64,000 nt of DNA, taken from Mycobacterium sp. BK086. GTDB taxonomy: Bacteria > Actinomycetota > Actinomycetes > Mycobacteriales > Mycobacteriaceae. This document shows, piece by piece, positions 35,542 through 44,753 of this stretch; position 1 is the first letter of the stretch, and each line of letters opens with the position of its first letter. The stretch is taken from positions 1,302,001-1,366,000 of the forward strand of contig SNWL01000003.1 of the NCBI GenBank assembly GCA_004362315.1, written 5' to 3'. The notes under the pieces were generated by a model that worked only from the letters and a program-made list of their open reading frames with translations, did no database searches and had not been told where the DNA came from. A program made the position numbers and the translations under genes.

Positions 35542-35898
35542 CTAGGAAGAGGACCCGTCGACCGCCAGGGCGGACACGGTGTAGTTGCCGTCGGCGTCGG
35601 CGGTGAGGTCGCCGGACAGCAGGAAGTTGCCCATCCACACCGCGCCGGGGCTGGTGTTGGTCCACAGGGAAACCCACTTGATGTCGCCGTTGGGCGCGCA
35701 CCCGGTGAAGTTCACGGGTGCCGCCAAACCGTAGTCGCCGTCGCCGGTCACGACCGTCCAGGTCGGCACCTGCATGGGTGCGCTGCTTCGGTTGGCGGCG
35801 GCACCGTCGCCGGGGTTGTCGGTGTGCAGCCGCATCCCTCCGCACGCTGAGCGGATTGCGTTGGTGCCCACCACCATCGCTGCGTTACTGAATGGCAT
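35542..35898 (-). CDS. Small tail protein
   Basis: 118 residues, with a GGAGCAC ribosome region upstream of the ATG. Beta-rich (PTWTVVTGDGDYGLAAPVNFTGCAPNGDIKWVSLW; GDLTADADGNYTVSALAVDG). It follows the distal tail protein and may be a baseplate accessory. No motif. Confidence 0.6.
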   Translation of the reverse strand: MPFSNAAMVVGTNAIRSACGGMRLHTDNPGDGAAANRSSAPMQVPTWTVVTGDGDYGLAAPVNFTGCAPNGDIKWVSLWTNTSPGAVWMGNFLLSGDLTADADGNYTVSALAVDGSSS

Positions 35899-35910
35899 CG
35901 TGTGCTCCGA

Positions 35911-36771
35911 TCAGACGGTGTTGTAGGCGTCGCGCCACAGCACGAGGCACTCGCTGTTGCGGCCGGTTCCGGTCGCAACCCACGAGATGGGGATGGAGGT
36001 GTTCGGCGGCATCGTCAGCCGGTCGAGGTACTTGCTGTTCCCGATCAGGGTGCGGCGGCGATTGATGCTGTTGGTGTCGACGATGCGCCGCTGCCACGGG
36101 TAGCTGCTGACCTCGACGGTGACACCCTCGTCGATGACGGTCTGCAGCTGGATCTGGTCGTCTCCGACGATCACCAGCGGGTTGGTTTGCGGGCCGGTGA
36201 GCAGCACCCGATACCAGGAGTTGGCGTCGCCGCCGTCGCGGGTGAAGCACACGGGGTCTTTGCCGTTGTACACCTCAGCTGCGAACTCGGCGTCGGTGTA
36301 GGTGAGGGTGTCGATGCGGGCGAACTCCGCGTTGACCCTGTGGAAATGGCTTCCCGGGCGCTTGCGGGTGTATTCGAATTTCCTTGGGCGGCCATAAATT
36401 CGGCGCACGGACCCGTATCCATCGCAGTAGATCAGCGGTTTCAGCGCGCCGTACTGCAGCCTCACCTCGTCGGCTTTCCACTCCGTCTGCAGGGCGGTGA
36501 GCAGCTTCGAGGACTTGATCACCAGGTCGTCAGGCAGGCTGTTCGGGATGTAGCCGACGGGTGCGTTGTCGAAGACGCCCATGGTGAAGGTGATCGGCCC
36601 GGCCTGCTGGGTGTCCTGACCCATAGTGACGGTGCTCGACAGCGGCACCATGAAGTCCTGGTTGTTGACGTTGTAGGTGCCGATCTTCACACCGACGACC
36701 GGGTACTTGGTGTGCTCACCGAAGACGACGTCACCGAGCTGCCACTGGTACGGGCGCAGGTTCTTGCTCAT
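35911..36771 (-). CDS. Distal tail (Dit-like) protein
   Basis: 286 residues from ATG 36771, one base overlapping the tape-measure stop (TGATG). QLGDVVFGEHTKYPVVGVKIGTYNVNNQDFMVPL and IYCDGYGSVRRIYGRPRKFEY fit the beta-rich distal tail protein expected immediately after the tape measure. It would form the hexameric hub connecting tube and baseplate. Assignment is mainly from position and size. Confidence 0.7.
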   Translation of the reverse strand: MSKNLRPYQWQLGDVVFGEHTKYPVVGVKIGTYNVNNQDFMVPLSSTVTMGQDTQQAGPITFTMGVFDNAPVGYIPNSLPDDLVIKSSKLLTALQTEWKADEVRLQYGALKPLIYCDGYGSVRRIYGRPRKFEYTRKRPGSHFHRVNAEFARIDTLTYTDAEFAAEVYNGKDPVCFTRDGGDANSWYRVLLTGPQTNPLVIVGDDQIQLQTVIDEGVTVEVSSYPWQRRIVDTNSINRRRTLIGNSKYLDRLTMPPNTSIPISWVATGTGRNSECLVLWRDAYNTV

Positions 36772-39700
36772 CAGAAGTTCGCCGCCGACAGGGCACCAGT
36801 GGTGCCGCCCGTGTGGACCAGCCACATCGTCTCGTTCATCATCTGCGCCGGGGACTGACCCGGTCCGGCGAAGATATTCAACTGAGACGGGCCAGGATTG
36901 GAGTTGCCGCGGCCGTTGTAGTCGTAGAAGTAGCGCATCCACGACGGCACCTGGGCCACGTTCTTCTGCTCCGGGTTGTCCATGCTGTAGGACAGCAGCT
37001 GGCCGGTGTTTTTGTTCAGCAGGAACCCGACGTTGCCCATCAGCTCCGTACCCCCGAGTCCGGTGAGGTAGCTCATGAACCGGCCGGCATAGCTCATCGT
37101 GATCTCGTACACCTGCTGGCCGAAGTCGATCGCCGCGTTAACGCCCTGCAGGACACCGGAAATCAGCGAGGCGATCGACCCGGCGGCCTGCAGCCCCTCA
37201 CCGGCCGCGGCACCAGGGTTGCCGCCCATCGGGCCGCCGGCCGCTTCGGCGATCGACACAATCGACCCGATGGTCGACAGGATCTGGCCGGCCGAGCTGG
37301 CGATGTCAGCGGCGAACGTGATGTATTTCTGGACGTCGTCGACGATGTGGCTGATGTCCTCGGTGTTGCGGATGCCATACACCAGGCGGTCGGTGATGTC
37401 CTGTGTGGCGGTGAGCGATTCGAGGCCACTCTGGATCGCCTGGAAGACACTCGTCACCGCGTTTCCGGCGCTGCCCAGGATGCTCGATGCGGCGTCGATC
37501 GGGCCCTGCTGATTCTGAGTGAAGCCCTGCTGCTGCGCGATCTTGCTCTGCGTGGACTGCAGCGCGTCGATGGTGTTCTTGTTGCCGACCGAATCCTGCT
37601 TCTGCAGGGTGGTGATGGTCGAGCTGATGTTGTTCAGGGTGTCCGAGACGGTCTGATCGCTGGCGCCGGGCACCTGGGCGGCCGAGATCTGCTGAGCCAG
37701 CTCCGGGTTGCCCTGCAGATAGGCCTGCAGCAGCTGCTCGTTCACGCTGGCGTTGCGGGCCGTGTTGTCGGTCAGCTGATCGAGGCTCTGCCCGGACGGC
37801 AGCACGAGGCCCGCACCCGCGGCGGTGCCGGCCGCCGGGCGCGCCGGTGGGGTTGAGCCCGGGGTGAGCAGCGGGCCCGGCAGAAACCGGGCGTGGAAGT
37901 GGTCACCGTGGTTCTCGGTGACGCTGCCGCGGTCCTCCATCGGGGAGCTGGTGCCGTCGGCGTTGTACTGGGTCTGATCCCACAGGCCGTACTGCAGCCC
38001 GAAGTACTTGGCGTTGCGCAGCAGATAGTCCTTCAGCTGGTTGCCCAGCGCCTGCCCGGCCGCGGTGCGCACACCCATCTCGCCGCCGGGGTTGATGGAG
38101 AAGTCGATCGCCTCACCAGACGAGTGCTCGTTGTAGCCGTCCTTGGGCCGGTAGTCGTTGTTCACGGTGACCCCGGGGAACAGCTGCTTGATGATCTCCT
38201 CGGCGTTCGCCACGTTCGGGACGACCGCGCCCTGGGTGTCCTCGGTGTGAGGGCCGGTGTAGATCGATCGGCCGGTCGGCGAGCGCCCCGATGTCACCGT
38301 CCCCGAAGCAGTGCTCAGCGATGATCCAGCCAGCTGCGCCCACGACGGCCCCTTGGTCGTCGGCCCATAGGCGGTCATGATGGAATTCGCCAGACCCAGC
38401 TGCTGGGTCACGGCATTCCAGTAGTCCGAGCCCTTGGCGTTGCCTGCTAGCTGCGGGTTCTGCGTCAGCACCGCGGCCAGCAGCGGATCGCCGGGGTTCT
38501 TGCCGAGCTGCTTGGCGAACGCGTCGTAGAACGCGTTGATCGCGTAGTTCGGGTCGTTGACCTGTTCCAGCGTGCCCCACCCCGAGCTGGGTGACTGCTG
38601 GAAGAGCCCCGACACCAGCCCCGCAGAACCCTGGACACCGCCGGAAATCGTTGGGTTGAAGCCACTCTCGGCGGCGGCCACCGCCAGCGCGGTCTGGATC
38701 GCCGAATCGTTGAGGCCCCGCGCGCGGCCGGCGGCGATGATGGCCTTCTGGATGTCGTCCTTGCTCGAGGTCGGCGACAGGCCCAGTGGGATGTTCGGTC
38801 CGCCTGGTGTCGCGGAGTCGCCGCCCATGACGTCGTTCCACGTCGGGCCCTTCTTCTGCGCCTCGATCGCCTTGCGCTGCAGCTCGGACTGCTGCTGGGC
38901 GGTGATCTCCGCGGGGGTGAGCTTGCGCCAGCCGCGCTCGTTCAGGCCGGGGATCATGCCGAGTGCCTGCAGCATCGGTGAGATGACCTGCTGGGTGCCC
39001 AGATTGAAGCCGTTCTGGATGACCTGCAGGGCGTCGCCGAGGTCCTTCGCCAGGCCCTTGAGGCCGCGGCGGTCGGAGAACTGGTGACGCAGGTAGGCGG
39101 TGAGGATGCTGGTGTCAGCTGAAGCGATGTTGTCGGGCAGGAGGGCCCCGTCGGCGGTTGACCGGCCGCCGGCCGCGGGGGCGCCGCCAGCACTGGACAG
39201 GGCGCCCACGACGGCGCCGGCCGTTGCGCCCGCTGCCGCGGCGGCGGCCGGGTGTGCGGCGGCCATGCCGGCGGCGAAGTTGCGGACCACGTTGCCGCCC
39301 ATCTGGTTGGGCGATGCGTCGTGCAGGGGGCCGCGGGCGGCGGGCGACTTGGTGAGCCAGAAGTCGGCGACGATATCCGCGATGTGCTTGGCGGCGTTGG
39401 TAACACCGCTCACCCCGACGCTGTCCGCGAGGCCCTGGGCGAAGTTCTTGAGCAGGTTCTTGCCCCAGTCCTTCGCGTCATCGACGAGTTTGTCCCAGAT
39501 CTCGCCGACGTAGCCGAAGGCCTGACCCATAGCTGTCCAGACCGCATCCGGAATCCGGAGAATCACATCGCCGAACCCATCAGCCACCTTGCCGAGCCAA
39601 TCCAGGAACGAGGTGAGCGCGTTGATGTTGAAGGTGATGACCTGGATCAAAGCGGTGATGGCGGTGACGAATTCGCGGATCAGCCCGATGATCGTCGGCA

Positions 39701-41690
39701 TGTAGGGCATCAGCGCCTGGATCAGGGCGGTGAACGATGCGAACAGTTTGGGCAGCTGGGGCCCCACCCGAGTGGCCAGCTCCAGGAAAGTCTCTGTCAG
39801 CGGCGCGATCTGGGGCAGTAGCGCGACGAACGCGTTGGCCAAGTCGCCGAAGATCCTCGGCAGCTGCGGCCCGATCGTGCCCATCAGTTGCGCGAACGCC
39901 TTGGCCAACCCGGTCAGGAACGTGTTGATCGCCGGGGCGGTCGCCGCGATCTGCGGGCCCAGCTGCGCCATCACCTGAGCGAAGGTGTTGAACACCGTCT
40001 GCCAGCCCGGCGCGCTCGCCACACCGAGCTGGACGAACGCGGCACCGATCGAGCCCAGCCCGTTCAGCAGGGGCGGCAGCATCGGCAGGAACGCGTCGGT
40101 GGCTTGGCGCATCAGGGTGAAGAACCCGATCAGTGACTTCTGCCCGTCGGCGGACTGTGTCCAGTTCGCAAAGGCCTGCGTCAGTTGCTGCAGCCACCCC
40201 AGAAGGCCGCCGCCGCCGAACCGGTCCGCGACGTCCATGATGGTGCCGAACGCCGAGCCGAGGTTGAATACGATCTTGCCCAGGTTGGCGAGCCCGTTGA
40301 TGCCGGCTTGAATCCAGTTGCGCAGCTGTCCTGATGCCACCATGTGCTCGATGACGGCGGCCAATTCGGTGATGCCCTGGGCTAGTCGGGTACCGATCTG
40401 CTCGAAGAACTTGGCGCCGACGACAGTGACGAGCCTGAACATTTGCACCAGCGGTGCGATAGCCGGGATCAGCGCCCCCAGGCCCCGGCCGACGTTAGCG
40501 ACGAAGTCCTGGAAGCCCTGCATCATCACGGGCTGCTGCAGCAGCCCGATGAACTCGTGGGCGGCCTGCCCGAAGATCCCGGCCAGCTGCGACATGCCCG
40601 ACGTCACCGCGGGCAGCCACGTCTGGATCAACGGGGTGATGTCGGCGACGATCTGGGCGAAGAACGACTCCTGGACCTCGCCGCCGGCCAGCTTGAACTG
40701 ATCGCGGAACTGCGCGATCCCGATCATCGCCTGGGCGGCCAGCGGGGCCATGTTCTTGATGTCGTCGAGGAACTTCTTCGGGTCGTCGGCCATCATGTCG
40801 GTGAGCGCGTCACCGACCCCGTGGAAGGCGAGTTTCAGTGTCCCGGCGGAGAACACGACACCGGAGATGACAGCCGGCAGCAGTCCGAGCCCGCCCGAGA
40901 GCTCCCGGACCGCGTCGGCGAGCTCCACGATGCCCATGACGGAACTTCCGCCCGCCAGCCCGGCCAAACCACCCAGCGAGGTGACGCCCAGGATCAGGCC
41001 GGAGATCTTGGCGAACTCCATCTCGAAGCCCGCCATGGCCTTGAACCCGCCGACAGCGGCGTTCACCGCGACGGTCAACGTGTCGACGCCGACGGCCGCG
41101 CCCTCGAAGCCGGCCGCAACCTCCGGTTGGCCGAGCATCATCGCGCCCTTGGCGACCAGGCTCAGCGACTGGGACAGCTTGTTCGCCTTGTCGGCCGCGT
41201 TCCCGCTCTCCGCAGCTGAATTCGCCAGCCGTGTGGTCCACCCGTCCAGGCTGAGGTTGAGCCGCGGAATGAGCGACGCCATAGTGCTCAGGCCCTCGAT
41301 GCGGGCAGCCTCGGCGGCGGCCAGCGCAGCGTTGGCTGCGGCGTGCTTGTTCTTCGCCTCGGTCAGCGCCTCCTCAGACGCTTTGATGTCGTCGAGGGTG
41401 GACTTGGCGTCCAGAAGCGTTGAGCGGCGGTTCTTCTCGGCAACCTCGACATCGCGGACCGCCGACACGACGTCCCGCTGGCGGCGTTCGTAACCGCTGG
41501 CTGAGGTCCCCGCCGAGTCGTAAGCCCGTTCGGTGTTCTCCAGCGTCCTGTTGGTTTTCGCCAGCGACTTGTCGGCCTCTTCCGACGCCACAGCGACCCG
41601 GTGCAGGTCGGTTGAGGCCTCGTCGGCGCCCTTGCCGTCGTAGTCGATGTCGATGCGGCCGTGGGCCCGCCCCAACGAATAGTCAGGCAT
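36771..41690 (-). CDS. Tape measure protein with two peptidoglycan hydrolase domains
   Basis: 1639 residues, setting tail length. An N-terminal coiled coil (about 20-135) is followed by long hydrophobic helices (about 180-760; e.g. SLGGLAGLAGGSSVMGIV). Two inserted enzymatic modules are visible: an SLT-like lytic transglycosylase (about 975-1107; ALAVAAAESGFNPT with Glu near 1007, then SAGLVSGLFQQSP) and an M15/VanY-like peptidase-type fold (about 1150-1265; NDYRPKDGYNEHSSGEAIDFS and NHGDHFHARF, zinc ligands H, D, H/H). They would open the cell wall during DNA injection. Confidence 0.9.
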   Translation of the reverse strand: MPDYSLGRAHGRIDIDYDGKGADEASTDLHRVAVASEEADKSLAKTNRTLENTERAYDSAGTSASGYERRQRDVVSAVRDVEVAEKNRRSTLLDAKSTLDDIKASEEALTEAKNKHAAANAALAAAEAARIEGLSTMASLIPRLNLSLDGWTTRLANSAAESGNAADKANKLSQSLSLVAKGAMMLGQPEVAAGFEGAAVGVDTLTVAVNAAVGGFKAMAGFEMEFAKISGLILGVTSLGGLAGLAGGSSVMGIVELADAVRELSGGLGLLPAVISGVVFSAGTLKLAFHGVGDALTDMMADDPKKFLDDIKNMAPLAAQAMIGIAQFRDQFKLAGGEVQESFFAQIVADITPLIQTWLPAVTSGMSQLAGIFGQAAHEFIGLLQQPVMMQGFQDFVANVGRGLGALIPAIAPLVQMFRLVTVVGAKFFEQIGTRLAQGITELAAVIEHMVASGQLRNWIQAGINGLANLGKIVFNLGSAFGTIMDVADRFGGGGLLGWLQQLTQAFANWTQSADGQKSLIGFFTLMRQATDAFLPMLPPLLNGLGSIGAAFVQLGVASAPGWQTVFNTFAQVMAQLGPQIAATAPAINTFLTGLAKAFAQLMGTIGPQLPRIFGDLANAFVALLPQIAPLTETFLELATRVGPQLPKLFASFTALIQALMPYMPTIIGLIREFVTAITALIQVITFNINALTSFLDWLGKVADGFGDVILRIPDAVWTAMGQAFGYVGEIWDKLVDDAKDWGKNLLKNFAQGLADSVGVSGVTNAAKHIADIVADFWLTKSPAARGPLHDASPNQMGGNVVRNFAAGMAAAHPAAAAAAGATAGAVVGALSSAGGAPAAGGRSTADGALLPDNIASADTSILTAYLRHQFSDRRGLKGLAKDLGDALQVIQNGFNLGTQQVISPMLQALGMIPGLNERGWRKLTPAEITAQQQSELQRKAIEAQKKGPTWNDVMGGDSATPGGPNIPLGLSPTSSKDDIQKAIIAAGRARGLNDSAIQTALAVAAAESGFNPTISGGVQGSAGLVSGLFQQSPSSGWGTLEQVNDPNYAINAFYDAFAKQLGKNPGDPLLAAVLTQNPQLAGNAKGSDYWNAVTQQLGLANSIMTAYGPTTKGPSWAQLAGSSLSTASGTVTSGRSPTGRSIYTGPHTEDTQGAVVPNVANAEEIIKQLFPGVTVNNDYRPKDGYNEHSSGEAIDFSINPGGEMGVRTAAGQALGNQLKDYLLRNAKYFGLQYGLWDQTQYNADGTSSPMEDRGSVTENHGDHFHARFLPGPLLTPGSTPPARPAAGTAAGAGLVLPSGQSLDQLTDNTARNASVNEQLLQAYLQGNPELAQQISAAQVPGASDQTVSDTLNNISSTITTLQKQDSVGNKNTIDALQSTQSKIAQQQGFTQNQQGPIDAASSILGSAGNAVTSVFQAIQSGLESLTATQDITDRLVYGIRNTEDISHIVDDVQKYITFAADIASSAGQILSTIGSIVSIAEAAGGPMGGNPGAAAGEGLQAAGSIASLISGVLQGVNAAIDFGQQVYEITMSYAGRFMSYLTGLGGTELMGNVGFLLNKNTGQLLSYSMDNPEQKNVAQVPSWMRYFYDYNGRGNSNPGPSQLNIFAGPGQSPAQMMNETMWLVHTGGTTGALSAANF

Positions 41691-42694
41691 CTAGGTCGAG
41701 ATCCATGTCATCGGTGTCAGGACGGTCCTCGCCGCCGACGCGGCGGCTGTGGGGGGTCATCGACTCGCCGGGATCCGCGAAACCGGTGGTGGACGTGCTC
41801 ATGTCAACTCCCATCAGCCGCTCCCACTCCCGTGTCCGTTGGATCTGCGCGATCGCCGCGTTGTTGCTCTGGCTGGCCTTCTCGAGCTGCACGGTGACGT
41901 GCCGGCCGAACGCCCAGATGCCACGGTCGAAATAGAAGCGGCCAATGTCGCCTACACACTCATCGAGGAGCGCAACATCACTGGGCCGTTGCCCGAAATG
42001 CTTTGCCCGCTCGTAGATCTCATACGCCAGATGTCGGTTGCTGGCGTATACTTTTCAACGCTTCGAGCTGCTCTCCAACGGCAGCCATGAAGATCGCGAC
42101 CTTGTCTTCGAGTTCGATCTCGGCGACGTTGATCTGGGTGTCGGTGGACGGCTCGTCGAGGACGACCTTCGGGGCGACGACCGCCGCAGCGATGACACGG
42201 TCGATCGGGCCGAAGATCTTGGCGTTGCTCTTCGGATCGACCAGCGCGCGCAGCGCTGCTCCCTCGGCGGCTTGGGCGTCCTCGCCGCCGATATCGGCCA
42301 GCAGTTCGGGGGTGAACCCGTCCATCACCTCAATGAGGTTCAGCTGCAGCAGGTTGCCCTTGTTGAGCTTGCGGTAGCGCACGAATCCGCCGCTGGGCAG
42401 CTCGATGTCGTGCTCGCCGGCCTTGTTGAACCCGTATGCACGGGGAGCCGCCGCCGGCACCTCAGTGGGTGGCGGCGGCGGCTCCTGTGTCTGTACCGGG
42501 TCGACGACATCGACCGGCCCCGTGTAGTCCACGGGGTTGTCCTCGCGCGGCTCGTAGGCGCACCCGGGAGTGTGCGGATCCGTGATCGGGGTTCCGCAGC
42601 ACCAAGTCCGCAGGGGCGGCGCCTCGGCTGCTGCCGGGGCCGACGCTGCGGGCTTGGCGCCCTTCTTGCTCTGCTTGGTGATCGGTGTCGTCAT
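41683..42694 (-). CDS. Tail assembly chaperone, frameshifted long form (G-T type)
   Basis: The first frame (42694 to 42053) joins to a second open frame (42051 to 41683) that has no convincing own start and continues YASNRHLAYEIYERAKHFGQ..RGIWAFGRHV..QLEKASQSNN, giving about 336 residues. The second frame is +1 relative to the first; the new frame has a stop just upstream (TGA), limiting the shift to 42020-42057. Siphovirus tail chaperones before the tape measure are generally made as a short and a frameshifted long form. The stop overlaps the tape-measure start. Confidence 0.75.
42020..42694 (-). CDS. Tail assembly chaperone, short form
   Basis: 224 residues, GTAGGAGG upstream of the ATG. 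The first ~85 residues are Pro/Ala-rich with two Cys (RTWCCGTPITDPHTPGCAYEP); the chaperone core follows (HDIELPSGGFVRYRKLNKGNLLQLNLIEVMDGFTPELL). It binds the tape measure during tail tube assembly. A longer version is made by frameshift near its end. Confidence 0.8.
   Translation of the reverse strand: MTTPITKQSKKGAKPAASAPAAAEAPPLRTWCCGTPITDPHTPGCAYEPREDNPVDYTGPVDVVDPVQTQEPPPPPTEVPAAAPRAYGFNKAGEHDIELPSGGFVRYRKLNKGNLLQLNLIEVMDGFTPELLADIGGEDAQAAEGAALRALVDPKSNAKIFGPIDRVIAAAVVAPKVVLDEPSTDTQINVAEIELEDKVAIFMAAVGEQLEALKSIRQQPTSGV
42049..42058 (-). other. Candidate +1 frameshift site
   Basis: On the minus strand the codons TTG-AAA-AGT lie at 42058-42050. A Lys tRNA on AAA can slip one base forward onto AAA again (run of four A's), continuing GTA-TAC in the second frame. 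The A-site codon AGT is rare in high-GC actinobacteria, which could favour pausing. Confidence 0.55.
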
Positions 42695-42741
42695 CTTGGC
42701 CTCCTACGGGCTCGAATGCGCTGAAGCGCAAGGGGTTGGGA

Positions 42742-43608
42742 CTAGCTGGCGGCAGTGGTGAAGGTGACCGGCTCGCTGTAATCGCCGGTGACGCCGTCGA
42801 CCACCGCGGCGACCACCGCGTAGTACGCAGTGGCGGCGGTCAGCGTGGTGACGGTCGTGCCGCTGCTGGACGGCTCGCCGCCATGGCCCGACGTGACCGC
42901 GGTGTAGGTGATTCCGTCGGTGGAGACCTTCACCTTGAAGCTGTCGGCCACCGCGATGTCGTTCCAGTCGAGGACCGCGGTGGTGGCCGTCAGCGTGCCG
43001 ACGGTCAGGTTCGACGGGATGGGCAGCGGGTTCGGGGTCGGGGTCGATCCCAGGGTGGTCCGCTGCTCGTTGAAGTCGAACTCCCACAGGTAGTCGTCGG
43101 TGTCGCCTGGCATCGGGGAGCCCTTGATGTCGATCGTCGGGCACATGAAGGTGCCGTACTTCATGTCGGCCGAGATCTTGCCGTTGGCCTTGCAGCGGAA
43201 CACCCGGGCGACGGTGTCGCCGCCGCCGTTGGAGATGACCTGGCCCTCGACGCGGAAGTATGGGCGCGGGTCGCTGGATCGCTTGCGCAGCTTGCGCTGC
43301 ACGTTGGGCTCCACACCCGACTCGATCAGGCGGGCGCCGCTGAAGATCGAGAAGCACATCAGGTCCAGACCGCCGGCCTCCAGCGAGCAATCGGCGGTAG
43401 CGCCCTTGCCCTGCTGTGCGACGCCGGCCTTGTCGTCGCCGTCGAGGCTGTCGGTGTCCTCGGACTCGGCGAAGGCGAACGTGCGGGCCAGCGGCAGCCG
43501 GTAGCTGGTGTCGGCCAGGATGGTGCCGTCGGTGTCGATGTAGGGGGTGATCCACACCCGGTGGAGGCCGTAGGGCTTGGCGTCCGGGTTACCCAGTGAT
43601 GCAACCAT
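42742..43608 (-). CDS. Major tail protein with C-terminal fibronectin III-like domain
   Basis: 288 residues. The N-terminal roughly 195 residues are the tube protein (RVWITPYIDTDGTILADTSYRLPLARTFAFAESEDTD..). The last ~90 residues (IPSNLTVGTLTATTAVLDWNDIAVADSFKVKVSTDG..AATAYYAVVAAV) form a fibronectin type III-like domain, which would decorate the tail outside. Positioned directly before the chaperones. The leader GAAACACCGAAAGG precedes the start. Confidence 0.85.
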   Translation of the reverse strand: MVASLGNPDAKPYGLHRVWITPYIDTDGTILADTSYRLPLARTFAFAESEDTDSLDGDDKAGVAQQGKGATADCSLEAGGLDLMCFSIFSGARLIESGVEPNVQRKLRKRSSDPRPYFRVEGQVISNGGGDTVARVFRCKANGKISADMKYGTFMCPTIDIKGSPMPGDTDDYLWEFDFNEQRTTLGSTPTPNPLPIPSNLTVGTLTATTAVLDWNDIAVADSFKVKVSTDGITYTAVTSGHGGEPSSSGTTVTTLTAATAYYAVVAAVVDGVTGDYSEPVTFTTAAS

Positions 43609-43609
43609 T

Positions 43610-43861
43610 TTAGGAATGGTCCTTTCGGTGTTTCCGGGCTCGGTGGCCTCCGCTAAACGGGTCTTGGAATGTCAACGTTTCGATGGGTTTGCAGTCCGGC
43701 AGCGAGTACCGGTGCAGTGCAACGGAATTGCCGGTGGTGCACCGGCGGTCGTTGCATTTGACCTCGAGCGTGTGGCCGTCGATGACCTTGAACTGAAGCG
43801 CCCCGCCTGCGCAGCGAACTTCAGCGACCGCCTCACGGGCGGCCACACGCTCAGAGCTCAC
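43610..43861 (-). CDS. Small zinc-ribbon protein (Com-like)
   Basis: 83 residues from GTG 43861, placed at the upstream TAG stop (TAGTG). VRCAGGALQFKVIDGHTLEVKCNDRRC shows two Cys clusters in the style of Mu Com zinc-binding proteins, followed by a basic C-terminal tail (GGHRARKHRKDHS). It could bind nucleic acid and modulate translation of the major tail gene, whose start lies 2 bp beyond its stop; this is inference. Confidence 0.55.
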   Translation of the reverse strand: MSSERVAAREAVAEVRCAGGALQFKVIDGHTLEVKCNDRRCTTGNSVALHRYSLPDCKPIETLTFQDPFSGGHRARKHRKDHS

Positions 43862-44259
43862 TAGACCTTGTTGCCGTCGGCGTCGACCAGCTCGAACCGC
43901 TTGCTGTAGGTCCGCAGGTAGTCGAGCTGCTCTTCGGTGAACAGGGTCGCCGCGAGCCGGTAGTTGTTCGCCAGGCTCCACTCGTGATCGCGGGTCGCCG
44001 CGACACCGACCTTCTTCCAGTCGGCCACACTGATCCTGGCTTCGGTGCCCTCACCGAGGACCGGCTTGCGGGTCTTCAGCGCTTCGGCGGCCGCGGCCAG
44101 CTTGCGCGGGCCCGTGTACAGGACGAACTGTCCCTTGTGCGGATGGGCCTGCACCGCAGCCTCTTCGGCGGCGGCCACCTCGGCCTTCTCGTCGTCGGTC
44201 GACGCCCGCTTCGCCGCGGCTGCCGACTGGACCTTCGATTCGGTGCTTGTTGCCACCAT
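43861..44259 (-). CDS. Head-tail region protein of unknown function
   Basis: 132 residues; the N-terminus is Ala/Glu/Lys-rich and helical, then KGQFVLYTGPRKLAAAAEALKTRKPVL and YRLAATLFTEEQLDYLRTYSKRFELVD. Between the tail terminator and the major tail protein. The 14-base leader GAAACACCGAAAGG is shared with the major tail gene. No family recognised. Confidence 0.6.
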   Translation of the reverse strand: MVATSTESKVQSAAAAKRASTDDEKAEVAAAEEAAVQAHPHKGQFVLYTGPRKLAAAAEALKTRKPVLGEGTEARISVADWKKVGVAATRDHEWSLANNYRLAATLFTEEQLDYLRTYSKRFELVDADGNKV

Positions 44260-44297
44260 GTTGAGTTACCTTTCGGTGTTTCTGTTGCCGCGCGGGA

Positions 44298-44753
44298 TTA
44301 CGCGTTTGCGTTGGAGCTCAACGCCATGTAGGAAGCCGGACGGCAAATCGTCTGGTAGCCGTCGTCTTTCACGTCCATGCCGCGGCCTTCGAACCCGATG
44401 TAGTCCAGGCGCAGACCGTCGCTTCCGACGAACGGTTCCCCGGAGTTGCAGGCCGCGCGGAAGATCGCGTCGACGCGGTCCAGCAAGCTGTTGACGCGGC
44501 CGAAGTCGGTGGATCCGACACCACCGGGGGTGGCCGGGACCGGCCAGTGGGCGTAGACGTCGAAGTGCTGCTCGGCGTTGTCCTGAATGTCTTCATCGAA
44601 ATCGGTGTGCCGCCAGCAGATCACGAGGAATCCACCCAGCAGGTTCGGCGCCTGGTCAGCCTCGTGCTGCGGAACCACCACGAACCCCGTACCACCCAGG
44701 CCGGCCAGGGTGGCATCGCCGCGGAGTAGCTCGAGGACCGCGGCGCGCGCCAT
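44298..44753 (-). CDS. Tail terminator
   Basis: 151 residues. Position two genes after the connectors, size and pattern (MARAAVLELLRGDATLAGLG; FLVICWRHTDFDEDIQDNAEQHFDVYAHWPV; RVNSLLDRVDAIF) fit the tail terminator/tail-to-head joining protein that caps the tube. It shares one base with the upstream gene. Confidence 0.75.
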   Translation of the reverse strand: MARAAVLELLRGDATLAGLGGTGFVVVPQHEADQAPNLLGGFLVICWRHTDFDEDIQDNAEQHFDVYAHWPVPATPGGVGSTDFGRVNSLLDRVDAIFRAACNSGEPFVGSDGLRLDYIGFEGRGMDVKDDGYQTICRPASYMALSSNANA

